Assembly: GCF_021730435.1 (NCBI RefSeq)
Contig: NZ_JABWGX010000005.1
Span: 169,896-233,895 of the forward strand
DNA from: Xanthobacter agilis
GTDB taxonomy: Bacteria > Pseudomonadota > Alphaproteobacteria > Rhizobiales > Xanthobacteraceae
Direction of reading: 5' to 3'
DNA: 64,000 nucleotides
The notes below the pieces were generated by a model, which saw only the letters and a list, made by a program, of their open reading frames with translations, was not told the DNA's origin and did not search any database. Position numbers and translations under genes: made by a program. How positions within the stretch are numbered: the first letter of the stretch is position 1; each line of letters begins with the position of its first letter. This document shows positions 17,368-25,772 of this stretch, in pieces.

Positions 17368-18279
17368 TTAGTCCTCCGCGGACCGGCTGGCCCGGACCCG
17401 TTCCACGAAACGGGTGACGGCATCCTGCTCCAGGCTGCGCTGAATAGCCTTGGCCGCCACCACCCCGTCGGCCATGGAGGTGATGCAGCACGGGTGCATG
17501 CGCTGGGCGATCTCGCCGATGGCGTAAAGGTTGGGAATGGAGGTCTGGCACTCGGGATCGGTCTCGACGAAGCCGCGCGCGGTGCGGGCAAGGTCGAGGT
17601 GGCCGGCATAGGGCAGATAGGGCTCCCAGCCATAGAGCACCACCAGGCGGTCGTAACGGCGGTCGGCCACGGCTGGGCGTTCCGGCTCCACATGATAGAG
17701 GCCGATGCGCACGTCGTTGGCGGGCACTTTTTCCAGGAACTCGCGGCGGGCGCGGATGCTGCGGGCATAGATGTGCACCGTGGCGGCCCCCCGCTTGCGC
17801 ACGAACATATAGTTCTCGAACGCGTTGTCGCCGCCCCCGAGAATGGCCACCTCCTGGCCGTCGAAGGCGGCGTTGAACATGGTGCGGCCGGGGCCGATGA
17901 GCACCTGGTCGGAAGCCGCGAGCCCCCCCTTCACCGGCCGCACGCCGGTGGCGAGCACGGCGGCGCGGGCGAACACCATGGCGCCGCTGGTGGTGGTGGC
18001 GCGGAACCCGCCATCGATCACATCAAGCGTGCTCACCCCTTCGCCCAGGCGGCACACGATGTCATGGGCGAGAACGTGGTGGTGGATGTCGCCCGCCACC
18101 TCGTATCCGGTGCGGTTGGGCGCCGAGGCGATCCATTCGTTGGGATAGGGGTTGTCGTTCTGCAAGCCGCCCAGGGTCGCGCGCCGCTCGATGAGGCAGG
18201 GGCGGAAGCCCAGCATCTTGAGCCACAGGGCGCAGGAGGCCCCGGCGGGGCCGCCGCCGATGATGACCGCGTCGAACAT
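17368..18279 (-). CDS. NAD(P)/FAD-dependent oxidoreductase, thioredoxin-reductase-like without the CxxC pair
   Basis: Protein of 303 residues. The N-terminal FAD-binding site reads IIGGGPAGASCALWL, the second dinucleotide site is VAILGGGDNAFEN, and the C-terminal FAD motif is NLYAIGEIAQ. The fold is that of thioredoxin reductase, but the redox-active CxxC of true thioredoxin reductases is missing. It could be a ferredoxin/flavodoxin-type reductase or a disulfide-independent relative. It lies 172 bases downstream of fpr on the same strand, with a hairpin between them (18391-18422). Confidence 0.8.
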   Translation of the reverse strand: MFDAVIIGGGPAGASCALWLKMLGFRPCLIERRATLGGLQNDNPYPNEWIASAPNRTGYEVAGDIHHHVLAHDIVCRLGEGVSTLDVIDGGFRATTTSGAMVFARAAVLATGVRPVKGGLAASDQVLIGPGRTMFNAAFDGQEVAILGGGDNAFENYMFVRKRGAATVHIYARSIRARREFLEKVPANDVRIGLYHVEPERPAVADRRYDRLVVLYGWEPYLPYAGHLDLARTARGFVETDPECQTSIPNLYAIGEIAQRMHPCCITSMADGVVAAKAIQRSLEQDAVTRFVERVRASRSAED

Positions 18280-18390
18280 GCCTCGATCTGTCCCGCGCCC
18301 CGCGATGGGTCTTCGTCCGTGGCGGGCGGCCCCGCGTCGTCGCGGATCACCCGTGACCGCATTAGGGCGTCTCGCATCAGCGAACGCAAG

Positions 18391-18422
18391 AGGCCGTCGC
18401 GCTGGGCGTCACCCGACGGCCT
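18391..18422 (-). terminator. Stem-loop downstream of fpr
   Basis: AGGCCGTCG (18391-18399) pairs with CGACGGCCT (18414-18422) around a 14-base loop. On the minus strand it is followed by CTCTTGCG, a poor T-run, so termination is possible but not assured. Confidence 0.4.
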
Positions 18423-18451
18423 AGCGCCAGGCGTCCGCTGCCGGCCGCCGT

Positions 18452-19228
18452 TCAGCGCTCCACGAAGGCCTTCTCGATCACATAATGGCCGGGCTCCGAC
18501 TGGCTGCCCTCCTTGAAGCCGCGCGCCTCCAGGAGCGCCACTGTGTCCTTCAGCATCGCCGGGCTGCCGCAGAGCATCATGCGGTCTTCCTCCGGCGACA
18601 TCATGGGCATGCCGATATCGGAAAAGAGCTTGCCGGAGGACATGAGGTCCGTCAGCCGGCCCTGGTTGCGGAACGGCTCGCGGGTGACGGTGGGGTAATA
18701 GATGAGCTTCTGCTTCACCTCCGCGCCGATATATTCATCGTTCGGCAGGTCCTTGGTGAAGAAGTCCTCATAGGCCAGCTCGGCCACCGTGCGGGTGCCG
18801 TGGATGAGGATGATCTTCTCGAAACGCTCGTACGCGTCCGGGTCCTTGGTGACCGACAGGAACGGGGCGAGGCCGGTGCCCGTGGACAGCAGATAGAGCC
18901 GCTTGCCGGGCAACAGGTTGTCCTGGATCAGGGTGCCGGTGGGCTTGCGGCCGACGAGGATCTTGTCGCCCACCTTGAGGTGCTGGAGGCGCGAGGTGAG
19001 GGGTCCGTTCTGCACCTTGATGGAGAAGAACTGGAGGTCTTCCTCGTAATTGGCGCTCGCCATGGAATAAGCGCGCAGCAGCGGGCGACCGTCCACCATC
19101 AGGCCGATCATGGTGAATTGCCCGTTGAGGAAGCGGAAGCCGGGATCGCGGGTACAGGTGAAGGTGAAGAGGCGGTCCGTCCAGTGGTGGACACTCTTGA
19201 CGGTTTCCTCGAGGAAATTGCTGCTCAT
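18452..19228 (-). CDS. fpr: Ferredoxin-NADP+ reductase
   Basis: Protein of 258 residues, the size of bacterial Fpr. The FAD-binding motif RAYSMAS (RxYS) is near residue 50, the NADP-binding stretch LLSTGTGLAPFLS near 108, and the C-terminus ends in VEKAFVER-like form (YVIEKAFVER), typical of the Rhodobacter/Azotobacter subclass. It moves electrons between NADPH and ferredoxin or flavodoxin in the cytoplasm, for Fe-S assembly, nitrogen fixation or oxidative-stress defence. The start at 19228 has no serious competitor. Confidence 0.95.
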   Translation of the reverse strand: MSSNFLEETVKSVHHWTDRLFTFTCTRDPGFRFLNGQFTMIGLMVDGRPLLRAYSMASANYEEDLQFFSIKVQNGPLTSRLQHLKVGDKILVGRKPTGTLIQDNLLPGKRLYLLSTGTGLAPFLSVTKDPDAYERFEKIILIHGTRTVAELAYEDFFTKDLPNDEYIGAEVKQKLIYYPTVTREPFRNQGRLTDLMSSGKLFSDIGMPMMSPEEDRMMLCGSPAMLKDTVALLEARGFKEGSQSEPGHYVIEKAFVER

Positions 19229-19365
19229 CTCAAAATCCGGCAGGGCATGCCCCGAACGGCTCGCCCGCTGGCGACGGTTTCAGGGCGCATCAGGAAAAAA
19301 CGCGCCGCACCGTACAAGATGCGCGCGATGCGAAAAAGTGCGACGGCGTGTCCGCCCGCCCCGCT

Positions 19366-20256
19366 TCAGGCCCCCGCCGGGGGCTCGGCGAGCAGGGTCT
19401 CCACCACCTCGGCCACCCGCGTCTGCCAGGGGGCAGCGCGCACGCCGAAGGTGCGGTGGAACAGGTCGCTGGCGAGCTGCGAATTGGCCGGGCGCTTGGC
19501 CGGGGTGGGATAGTCGGCGGTGGTGATGGGCGCCACCTCTGGCGTCCGTCCCAGCCGCGGGCCCGCCACGCGCACGATCTCGGCCGCGAAACCGTGCCAG
19601 GTGGTCGCCCCGTCTCCAGCGAAATGATAGGTGCCCCAACGGGCGTCGCCCCCGGCGGCGGCCGCTGCCGCCGTCAGCAGGGCGTCGGCAAGGTCCCTTG
19701 TGGCGGTGGGGCAGCCGCGCTGGTCGGCGACGATGGTCAGGCGGTCCCGCTCGCGGGCGAGGCGCAGCACCGTCTTCAGGAAATTGTGGCCATGGGCGCC
19801 ATAGACCCACGAGGTGCGCACGATGACGTGGCGCTCGGTGGCCGAGCGCACGGCGGACTCGCCCGCCGCCTTGGTGCGACCGTAGACGCCCAGCGGCGCC
19901 ACCGGGTCCTGCTCCACATAAGGCGCGGGCTTGGTGCCGTCGAAGACGTAATCGGTGGACACATGGACAAGGGGCGTGCGGTAGCGCTCGCAGCGCTCGG
20001 CGATGTGCGCGGGTGCGAAGGCATTGATGCGCGCGGCGTGCTCGGGCTCGCTCTCGGCCTTGTCCACGGCGGTATAGGCGGCGGCGTTCACCACCACGTC
20101 CGGCCGCTGCGCCTCCAGGGCGCGCGCCACCGCCACCGGATCGCAGATGTCGAGGGCGGTGTGGTCGAGCCCGATCAGCTCAAGCTCCTTCCCTGAGGCC
20201 AGATCGGTGATCTCCCGGCCGAGCTGGCCGCCGGCGCCGAACAGCAGGATGCGCAT
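19366..20256 (-). CDS. rfbD: dTDP-4-dehydrorhamnose reductase
   Basis: Protein of 296 residues in the RmlD family, catalysing the last step to dTDP-L-rhamnose. The NADPH site is LLFGAGGQLGREI at the N-terminus. The SDR catalytic set is seen as VHVSTDYVFDG and YGRTKAAGE. The ATG at 20256 shares one base with the stop of rfbB (TGATG), so translation is probably coupled. rfbA and rfbC are not next to them in this window. Confidence 0.92.
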   Translation of the reverse strand: MRILLFGAGGQLGREITDLASGKELELIGLDHTALDICDPVAVARALEAQRPDVVVNAAAYTAVDKAESEPEHAARINAFAPAHIAERCERYRTPLVHVSTDYVFDGTKPAPYVEQDPVAPLGVYGRTKAAGESAVRSATERHVIVRTSWVYGAHGHNFLKTVLRLARERDRLTIVADQRGCPTATRDLADALLTAAAAAAGGDARWGTYHFAGDGATTWHGFAAEIVRVAGPRLGRTPEVAPITTADYPTPAKRPANSQLASDLFHRTFGVRAAPWQTRVAEVVETLLAEPPAGA

Positions 20257-21317
20257 CAGGAGGCTTTCTCCACGGGGGTGAGACCGAGCCGCTGGCCCTG
20301 GTAGCGCTGCCGCAGCGGCTCCCACCAGGTGCGGTTGTCGAGGTACCATTGAACAGTGCTGGCGATGCCGTCCTCGAACGAATGGCGCGGCGACCAGCCA
20401 AGCTCGCGATGGAGCTTGGAGAAGTCGATGGCATAGCGCGCGTCATGCCCCGGCCGGTCGGCCACGAAGCGGATGAGGCGCGCGCGCGGGCCGGCGGTGT
20501 CCGGCACCTTGGCGTCGAGGGCAGCGCAGATGGTGTGCACCACGTCGATGTTACGCTGCTCGCTGGCGCCGCCCACATTGTAGCTCTCGCCCGGCCGCCC
20601 ACGGGTGGCGATGGTGAACAGCGCTTCCGCGTGGTCCTCCACATAAAGCCAGTCGCGCACGTTCTCGCCGGTGCCGTAGACCGGCAGCTCGGCCCCCTCC
20701 AGAGCGTTGAGGATGACGAGCGGGATCAGCTTTTCGGGAAAGTGGTAGGGCCCGTAATTATTGGAGCAGTTGGACATGACCGCCGGCAGGCCATAGGTGT
20801 GGTGCCAGGCCCGCACCAGATGGTCGGACGCCGCCTTCGAGGCCGAATAGGGCGAGTTCGGCGCATAGGGGGTGTCCTCGCGGAACAGCCCCTCCGGCCC
20901 CAGGGAGCCGAATACCTCGTCGGTGGAGATGTGGTGGAAGCGGAAAGCGACCTTCTGAGCTTCGGGCAGGGCGCGCCAATAGTCCAGCACCTCCTGCAGC
21001 AGCGCGAAGGTGCCCACCACATTGGTGGTGATGAAGGCCGCCGGCCCGTCGATGGAGCGGTCCACATGGGATTCTGCCGCCAGGTGCATCACCAGGTCGG
21101 GCTTGAATGCGGCGAGCGCCGCCCGCACCGCGGCGGCATCGCAGATGTCGGCCTTGAGGAAGCGATGGCGCGGATTGTCGCTCACCGGCGCCAGGGAGGC
21201 GAGGTTGCCGGCATAGGTCAGCTTGTCGAAGGTGAGCGCCTCGTGTCCGAGGCCCACCACATATCGCACCACCGCGGAGCCGATGAAGCCCGCGCCACCC
21301 GTGATCAGAACCCGCAT
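20256..21317 (-). CDS. rfbB: dTDP-glucose 4,6-dehydratase
   Basis: Protein of 353 residues, the normal RmlB length. The NAD-binding motif [12 protein letters not shown] begins at residue 6. The catalytic residues appear in [12 protein letters not shown] and [10 protein letters not shown]. It dehydrates dTDP-glucose to dTDP-4-keto-6-deoxyglucose, a precursor of rhamnose and other deoxysugars for O-antigen or capsule. The start at 21317 is right before the Rossmann motif. A strong GC hairpin lies upstream (GGCGCCCC...GGGGCGCC, 21342-21370), between this gene and the methyltransferase. Confidence 0.95.
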   Translation of the reverse strand: MRVLITGGAGFIGSAVVRYVVGLGHEALTFDKLTYAGNLASLAPVSDNPRHRFLKADICDAAAVRAALAAFKPDLVMHLAAESHVDRSIDGPAAFITTNVVGTFALLQEVLDYWRALPEAQKVAFRFHHISTDEVFGSLGPEGLFREDTPYAPNSPYSASKAASDHLVRAWHHTYGLPAVMSNCSNNYGPYHFPEKLIPLVILNALEGAELPVYGTGENVRDWLYVEDHAEALFTIATRGRPGESYNVGGASEQRNIDVVHTICAALDAKVPDTAGPRARLIRFVADRPGHDARYAIDFSKLHRELGWSPRHSFEDGIASTVQWYLDNRTWWEPLRQRYQGQRLGLTPVEKAS

Positions 21318-21341
21318 CTTGCCTTCACGCCTGTCGTTGCT

Positions 21342-21370
21342 GGCGCCCCTATACACCATCGGGGGCGCCA
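21342..21370 (-). terminator. GC-rich hairpin between methyltransferase and rfbB
   Basis: GGCGCCCC and GGGGCGCC arms pair perfectly around a loop of about 13 bases. There is no T-run on the minus strand, so it could be an RNA-stability or attenuation structure separating the two transcription blocks. Confidence 0.35.
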
Positions 21371-21418
21371 AAGCATTCCGTGCGAAACCGGGGCTGCGGG
21401 ATGGGCTGACGCCCCCGG

Positions 21419-22414
21419 TCAGAGCGGCTTGCGCGCCACCAGATAGGCGTCGATCGGCCGGGCGGAGGCGGGCATGGAGAGGAACGGGCTCACGATCTTC
21501 GCGCCCAGATAGGCCAGCGCGACCGAGGCGTGCCACGACCAGCGGTGGGCGTAGATGCGCGGGTCCGTGGCCTGATCCGTGCGGCGGAACAGGAGCTTGT
21601 GCATCCAGAAGAACATGTTCTGGTGCGGGGAGGGCGGCGTCGTGGTCGCCTCCACCACCTCCAGCCCCAATTCCTTGGCGAGGGCGCTGAAGGATTGCGG
21701 GTTCCACATGGTCACATGGTGGGGGGGAATGTTGAGGGGAAAGTTGGGCACCTCGGTGAGCGGCGAGGGGTACAGCGGCGCCCCCAGCACCACGAGGCCG
21801 CCCGGCTTCACCAGCTTCGCCATCAGCTCCGCATGGCGGCGCGGGTCGGGCACATGCTCGATGACATGGAAGGCGCAGGTCACGTCATAGGCGCCGGGAT
21901 TCTTTTCCGCGTGCTCCTCCAGGGTCTCGCGGATCACCACGTCGTCCACGTCGGCGCTGGCGTAGGGGTCGAGGCCCACATAGGTCGCATGGGTCAGGTG
22001 GCGGCGGAACACGCCGGGTCCGCAGCCGATGTCGAGCACCTTGGCGCCGGCCGGCACATGCTTGGCGGTGTGCACGAAGTCCACGCGCGTGTCCGAGCGG
22101 TAGGTGAGGGCGTCGTGCACCTCCCACTTGGTGTAATAGCTGCCGTAGAAGGCGCCGTCGCCCACCACGATGGGGTCGAAATAGACGAGACCGGTGGGGG
22201 ATTCGTAGAGGCTGAAGCGGTCGATGCCCGCGAGCAGGTGGCTCACGTCCACGCCCTGGCCGATCTTCCAGATATCCTGGACCAGTTCCTTCGACATGGA
22301 CTGGATGCGCCGCACCGGCGGCAGGCCGGTGATGGGGCAGGGCAGGGCACCGGCCAGCGCGGGATCGGGCTTCGTCTTCTGCGGCTTGGGCTTGGTCGTC
22401 TGGATGTCGGACAC
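21419..22414 (-). CDS. SAM-dependent methyltransferase, class I
   Basis: Protein of 331 residues. A class I methyltransferase core spans about residues 110-230: motif [10 protein letters not shown] near residue 124, acidic residue in YVGLDPYA, and [22 protein letters not shown] as later motifs. The N-terminal 90 residues are outside the core, beginning with a Lys/Pro/Thr-rich leader. The acceptor is unknown. It follows the P450 gene with a 7-base gap, so GT, P450 and this gene are very likely one operon. Confidence 0.85.
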   Translation of the reverse strand: MSDIQTTKPKPQKTKPDPALAGALPCPITGLPPVRRIQSMSKELVQDIWKIGQGVDVSHLLAGIDRFSLYESPTGLVYFDPIVVGDGAFYGSYYTKWEVHDALTYRSDTRVDFVHTAKHVPAGAKVLDIGCGPGVFRRHLTHATYVGLDPYASADVDDVVIRETLEEHAEKNPGAYDVTCAFHVIEHVPDPRRHAELMAKLVKPGGLVVLGAPLYPSPLTEVPNFPLNIPPHHVTMWNPQSFSALAKELGLEVVEATTTPPSPHQNMFFWMHKLLFRRTDQATDPRIYAHRWSWHASVALAYLGAKIVSPFLSMPASARPIDAYLVARKPL

Positions 22415-22421
22415 GAGCAGG

Positions 22422-23813
22422 TCAGCTCCGTTGAGCGGATGATGCAGGCGCGGCGCGCGGCGTGACGGTGAGCACGATGTCTGGCTCGGGCCGCGAGGTC
22501 AGGTTGCCGAGAGGAAGGGGCTCGGCGCCCGCTGTCAAGCCAAACCGCAGGCGCGTGAGCAGCAGCCGGGTGATCTCCGCCATCTCGATATTGGCGAATT
22601 GCGCGCCCGGACACACCCGCGCGCCCATGCCGAACGGGATGAAGGCGGTGCGGGCCGGCAGCTCCGGCGTCTCCAGCCAGCGCTCGGGCCAGAAGGTGTC
22701 GGGCTTCTTCCAATAGGCGCGATGCCGGTGCAGCACGCGCGGCGCCACCACGATGAAATTGTCCTTGGGCAGGGTGCGGTTCTCGAGCGCCACCTCTTCC
22801 TTGTTCTCGCGCAGGAAGAAGCCGATGGGCGGGTAAAGCCGCAGCGCCTCTTGGGTCAGCGCCGAGAGCACGTCCTCGCCGGTGGCGCCGGCGAAGCGGG
22901 CCGATTTGTCGTCCGCCACCTGTGTGCCGGGCGCCGCCGCCACCGCCTGCGCCGCCGCGTCCTGCAGGGCGGAATCGCCGGCGAGCACATGACAAAGCCA
23001 GCTCAAGGTCGAGGCGGTGGTCTCGTGGCCCGCCAGCAGCATCACCGCGATCTCGTCGAGCGCCCGCTCGTCGTGGCCGGGCGCGGCATATCCGGCATCC
23101 GCCAGGGCGCGGGAGAAGATGGCCTCGTCGCCGTCGCGGCCGAGGGGGGCGGACAGGAAGCGTTCGCGCATGAGGGCGCGCATCTCGGCGCCGATCTCCT
23201 CGAGGCCGAGCTCGTGGATGATGCGGGCGCGGGTCGCCTCGTCCGCGTGGGCGAGCAGCAGCAAGGTGGCCTTGGCGCGCTGGTGGTAGATGGAGAACAG
23301 GTCGGTGAAGCGCTGGGATTCCTCAGCGGTGAAGCGCCGGCCCATGGTGCACACCGACACCACGTCCACCGTCAGGCGCGAGAGATCCACGCCCACCGGG
23401 GCCGGTGCGCCCTTCCGGGCCAGCCAGCCGTCCATGTACTCCTGGGTCAGGGTCCGGGTGACCTCGGCGATGTGCGCGGGCGGGATGGCCGCGAGCGCGC
23501 GGGCCAGAACGCGCCGGGTCTCCTTGACCGTGTCGCCGCCCGGCTGGCCGAACACGCCTTCGCCGATCAGCGGCTTGAGCAAGGCGTGGAGCACGGTGCT
23601 CTTGGGGAATTTGCCGGCACGGTCCAGCATTACCGCCTCGGCGGTGGCGTTGTCGCTCACCAGGGCCATGCGGCGGAACGGCAAGGTGAACACGGTCTGC
23701 CAGCCCACCAGCGGCTTGCCGCCGAGGAGCAGCATGGGGTCGCCCAGAAAGCGGCCGGCGATCTTGGCCGCGAAGGGCAGCCGGCCGAAGGTGCCGGCGA
23801 ACGCCCGGATCAA
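22422..23813 (-). CDS. Cytochrome P450
   Basis: Protein of 463 residues. The I-helix motif is AGHETTAS, the K-helix ExxR is in EALRLYPP, and the haem-binding loop is FGMGARVCPGAQFA with its axial Cys. The sequence resembles the CYP102/CYP4-like fatty-acid or lipid-hydroxylating group more than camphor-type enzymes, but this is an impression. The start overlaps the end of the upstream glycosyltransferase by 4 bases (ATGA), so the two are coupled. The likely substrate is therefore a lipid or the lipid part of a glycolipid, which is inference. Confidence 0.92.
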   Translation of the reverse strand: MIRAFAGTFGRLPFAAKIAGRFLGDPMLLLGGKPLVGWQTVFTLPFRRMALVSDNATAEAVMLDRAGKFPKSTVLHALLKPLIGEGVFGQPGGDTVKETRRVLARALAAIPPAHIAEVTRTLTQEYMDGWLARKGAPAPVGVDLSRLTVDVVSVCTMGRRFTAEESQRFTDLFSIYHQRAKATLLLLAHADEATRARIIHELGLEEIGAEMRALMRERFLSAPLGRDGDEAIFSRALADAGYAAPGHDERALDEIAVMLLAGHETTASTLSWLCHVLAGDSALQDAAAQAVAAAPGTQVADDKSARFAGATGEDVLSALTQEALRLYPPIGFFLRENKEEVALENRTLPKDNFIVVAPRVLHRHRAYWKKPDTFWPERWLETPELPARTAFIPFGMGARVCPGAQFANIEMAEITRLLLTRLRFGLTAGAEPLPLGNLTSRPEPDIVLTVTPRAAPASSAQRS

Positions 23814-25009
23814 TGTGAGAATGGCCGTCTCCTCTTCACCCGGATGCGATCAGGCCCCTGGACATCGTAGGTCACATGCCCCCATCGCACGGTCCGGGTC
23901 CAGGCCGCCCCGAGGATGACGCTGAAATGGAAGGCGTCGGCCACAGGTTGCACGATCCCGAGCGCGAGCTGACCGAGACGAACCGACGCAGGGTCGGGAA
24001 CCTCGGCCCAGGCGGCCACCACGCCGACCAGGTATTGTTTCGCGAAACCCAGCACCGACAAGGTGAGAAGCGCGCTGACCGCCCATTCGGCGAAGGGCGA
24101 GGCGGTGGCGATCAGAGCGACCCCAGCCGCCCAGGCGCCGAGCCGGAGGCCGATGAGCAGAAGGGCCAGCCGCCACAGCCACGGGCGATAGATGTGGCAG
24201 ATCTGATATTGCCGCCGGGCGAAGCGCCATGCGGGGATAAGGCGCAGGTCCGACGGCGAGGCGACGAGCATGGAGCCGCGCGTCACCAGCTTGAGCCCGC
24301 TCTCGGCGGCCTGGCGGGACACGGAGAGGTCGTCGGAGAGGGTATGGTCCAGGCTGCCGCGCAGGTTCATATGGGCGGCGGAATCCACCGAAATGGCCAT
24401 GCTGCCGCCCCAGACCACCCGCGTGCCGTCGCGGTCGAGGCGCGGGGTGAGCGTTACCGCCCGGTCCACCGCCGTCACCAGATGCGCCCCGAGGCGCGGC
24501 GCGGTCACCTGCTGCCAGCGATGGCCGGTCACAAGGTGAAAATCCTCATAGAGGATGGGCGCCACCAGTCCCGACAGCCAATGGATGCTCGGGCGGATGT
24601 CTCCATCCATGAGTGCGATCATGTCGTCGTTCACGTCGATCTGGTCGAGGGCCACCTGCTGGTTGTGGCACTTCTGCGCCTGGTCGGTGGCCGGCCCGGC
24701 GACGACGACTTCAATGGGGAAGGGTGCGTCCTGGACCATGGTGCGGGCCGCGCCGCAGGCCGGGTCGTCCTCCGATTCCACCGAGATGATGAGCCGGCGC
24801 GGCGGCAGGGTCTGTTCCGCCAGCAGTCGCACCAGCTCGCCGAGCTGGGGCACCGCCCCGGTCAGCGGCAGGATCACGCTGACCCGCGCCCGCGCTGGTT
24901 CCTTGGGCAGATGCATCCACAGCATCTTGCGGACGGCGGAGGCCACGGAGGCGACGCTCATGGCGAGGCCCAGCACAACCACGGTGACGAGCAGAACGTC
25001 CAAGATCAA
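23810..25009 (-). CDS. Glycosyltransferase family 2, ceramide glucosyltransferase/HpnI-like
   Basis: About 399 residues from a TTG at 25009; another TTG lies at 25003. The reading frame continues upstream but that part is Arg/Pro/His-rich and not credible. One N-terminal membrane helix (ILDVLLVTVVVLGLAM) precedes the catalytic domain, which carries SVESEDDPA (D1), ALMDGDIRPS (D2), and SDDLSVSRQA (D3), followed by RRQYQ in place of the (Q/R)xxRW motif. Two or three membrane segments follow. This is the layout of GT21 ceramide glucosyltransferases and of HpnI in hopanoid synthesis. Acceptor unproven. Confidence 0.8.
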   Translation of the reverse strand: MILDVLLVTVVVLGLAMSVASVASAVRKMLWMHLPKEPARARVSVILPLTGAVPQLGELVRLLAEQTLPPRRLIISVESEDDPACGAARTMVQDAPFPIEVVVAGPATDQAQKCHNQQVALDQIDVNDDMIALMDGDIRPSIHWLSGLVAPILYEDFHLVTGHRWQQVTAPRLGAHLVTAVDRAVTLTPRLDRDGTRVVWGGSMAISVDSAAHMNLRGSLDHTLSDDLSVSRQAAESGLKLVTRGSMLVASPSDLRLIPAWRFARRQYQICHIYRPWLWRLALLLIGLRLGAWAAGVALIATASPFAEWAVSALLTLSVLGFAKQYLVGVVAAWAEVPDPASVRLGQLALGIVQPVADAFHFSVILGAAWTRTVRWGHVTYDVQGPDRIRVKRRRPFSH

Positions 25010-25772
25010 GCACCCAATTGCGTGCCGAGGCCATGCGTGCGCCGGGGGGATCGCTGCCGGCGGGCGGCCTTTCCCCGGCGGGCGCGGTTGCCGTCCGCCC
25101 CGGTGGCGGTGGGCGTGCCTCGTAGATGGTGAATGTGCGGGCGGCCCCGCGGTGATGATGTGGGGGCGGACACGCCGCCGTCCATCCGTCGAAAATGGCT
25201 CGGCTGCAAGGCCCCGGCGGTGGGGCCGGGCACGGTGCCGATGACGGGCCGGCACGCGTGGCCTTTTCGCATCGGTGACGCGGATTCCCTTATGCAGGAC
25301 GGAGCATGCGCGCGGCGACAAGCAAGCTTCGGCTCCGATGCGCCGCACGCTGCCGCTGGACGGGAGCGGTGTGGCCGGGCCGACAGGGCGAAGTCTGACA
25401 TGCACGCGCTCATTTGCCGATCATGGCCACGAATCCAGGTACCCAGCGGAGGACATACGGGGAAGCGGCGGAAGCCATAGCACAAGAGTCCCCGTCTTCA
25501 ATTTGATTTCGCCCCGGGGTTGGTCCCGGACCGGTGAACCTCCGGCGGTGGCGTGGGTGTCATCCCGCCGTTCCCGAAACCTGTTACGCACCCGCAGGCC
25601 GCAGCAGGGTGGAGCGGGTCCGGCCGCATTTTGCGGGTTGACGGAACGAGGGCGGATCGCCCACACGCTATGTGGAAACCCAATTTCGCCCGATGGCGAA
25701 TGTATTCGCCTGGCGACGGCGGCGATGTGGCGCGGGGGGATCCCTCTCCTGCTGAGCGGGGGCGATGGCGGT
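25010..25772. other. Long divergent intergenic region
   Basis: 763 bases between the divergent glycosyltransferase (minus) and phosphoglycerol transferase (plus) genes. Both reading frames extend into it, but their codons there look like noise (Arg/His/Pro-rich, no conserved motif). A hairpin GGCCCC-GGCGGT-GGGGCC sits near 25216-25233. Promoters for both operons must lie here; none could be fixed with confidence. Confidence 0.5.

Noticed and set aside
23810..25405. A longer glycosyltransferase starting at 25405
   Set aside because: The first 130 codons are Arg/His/Pro-rich with no similarity to the family, and the credible membrane helix starts near 25009.
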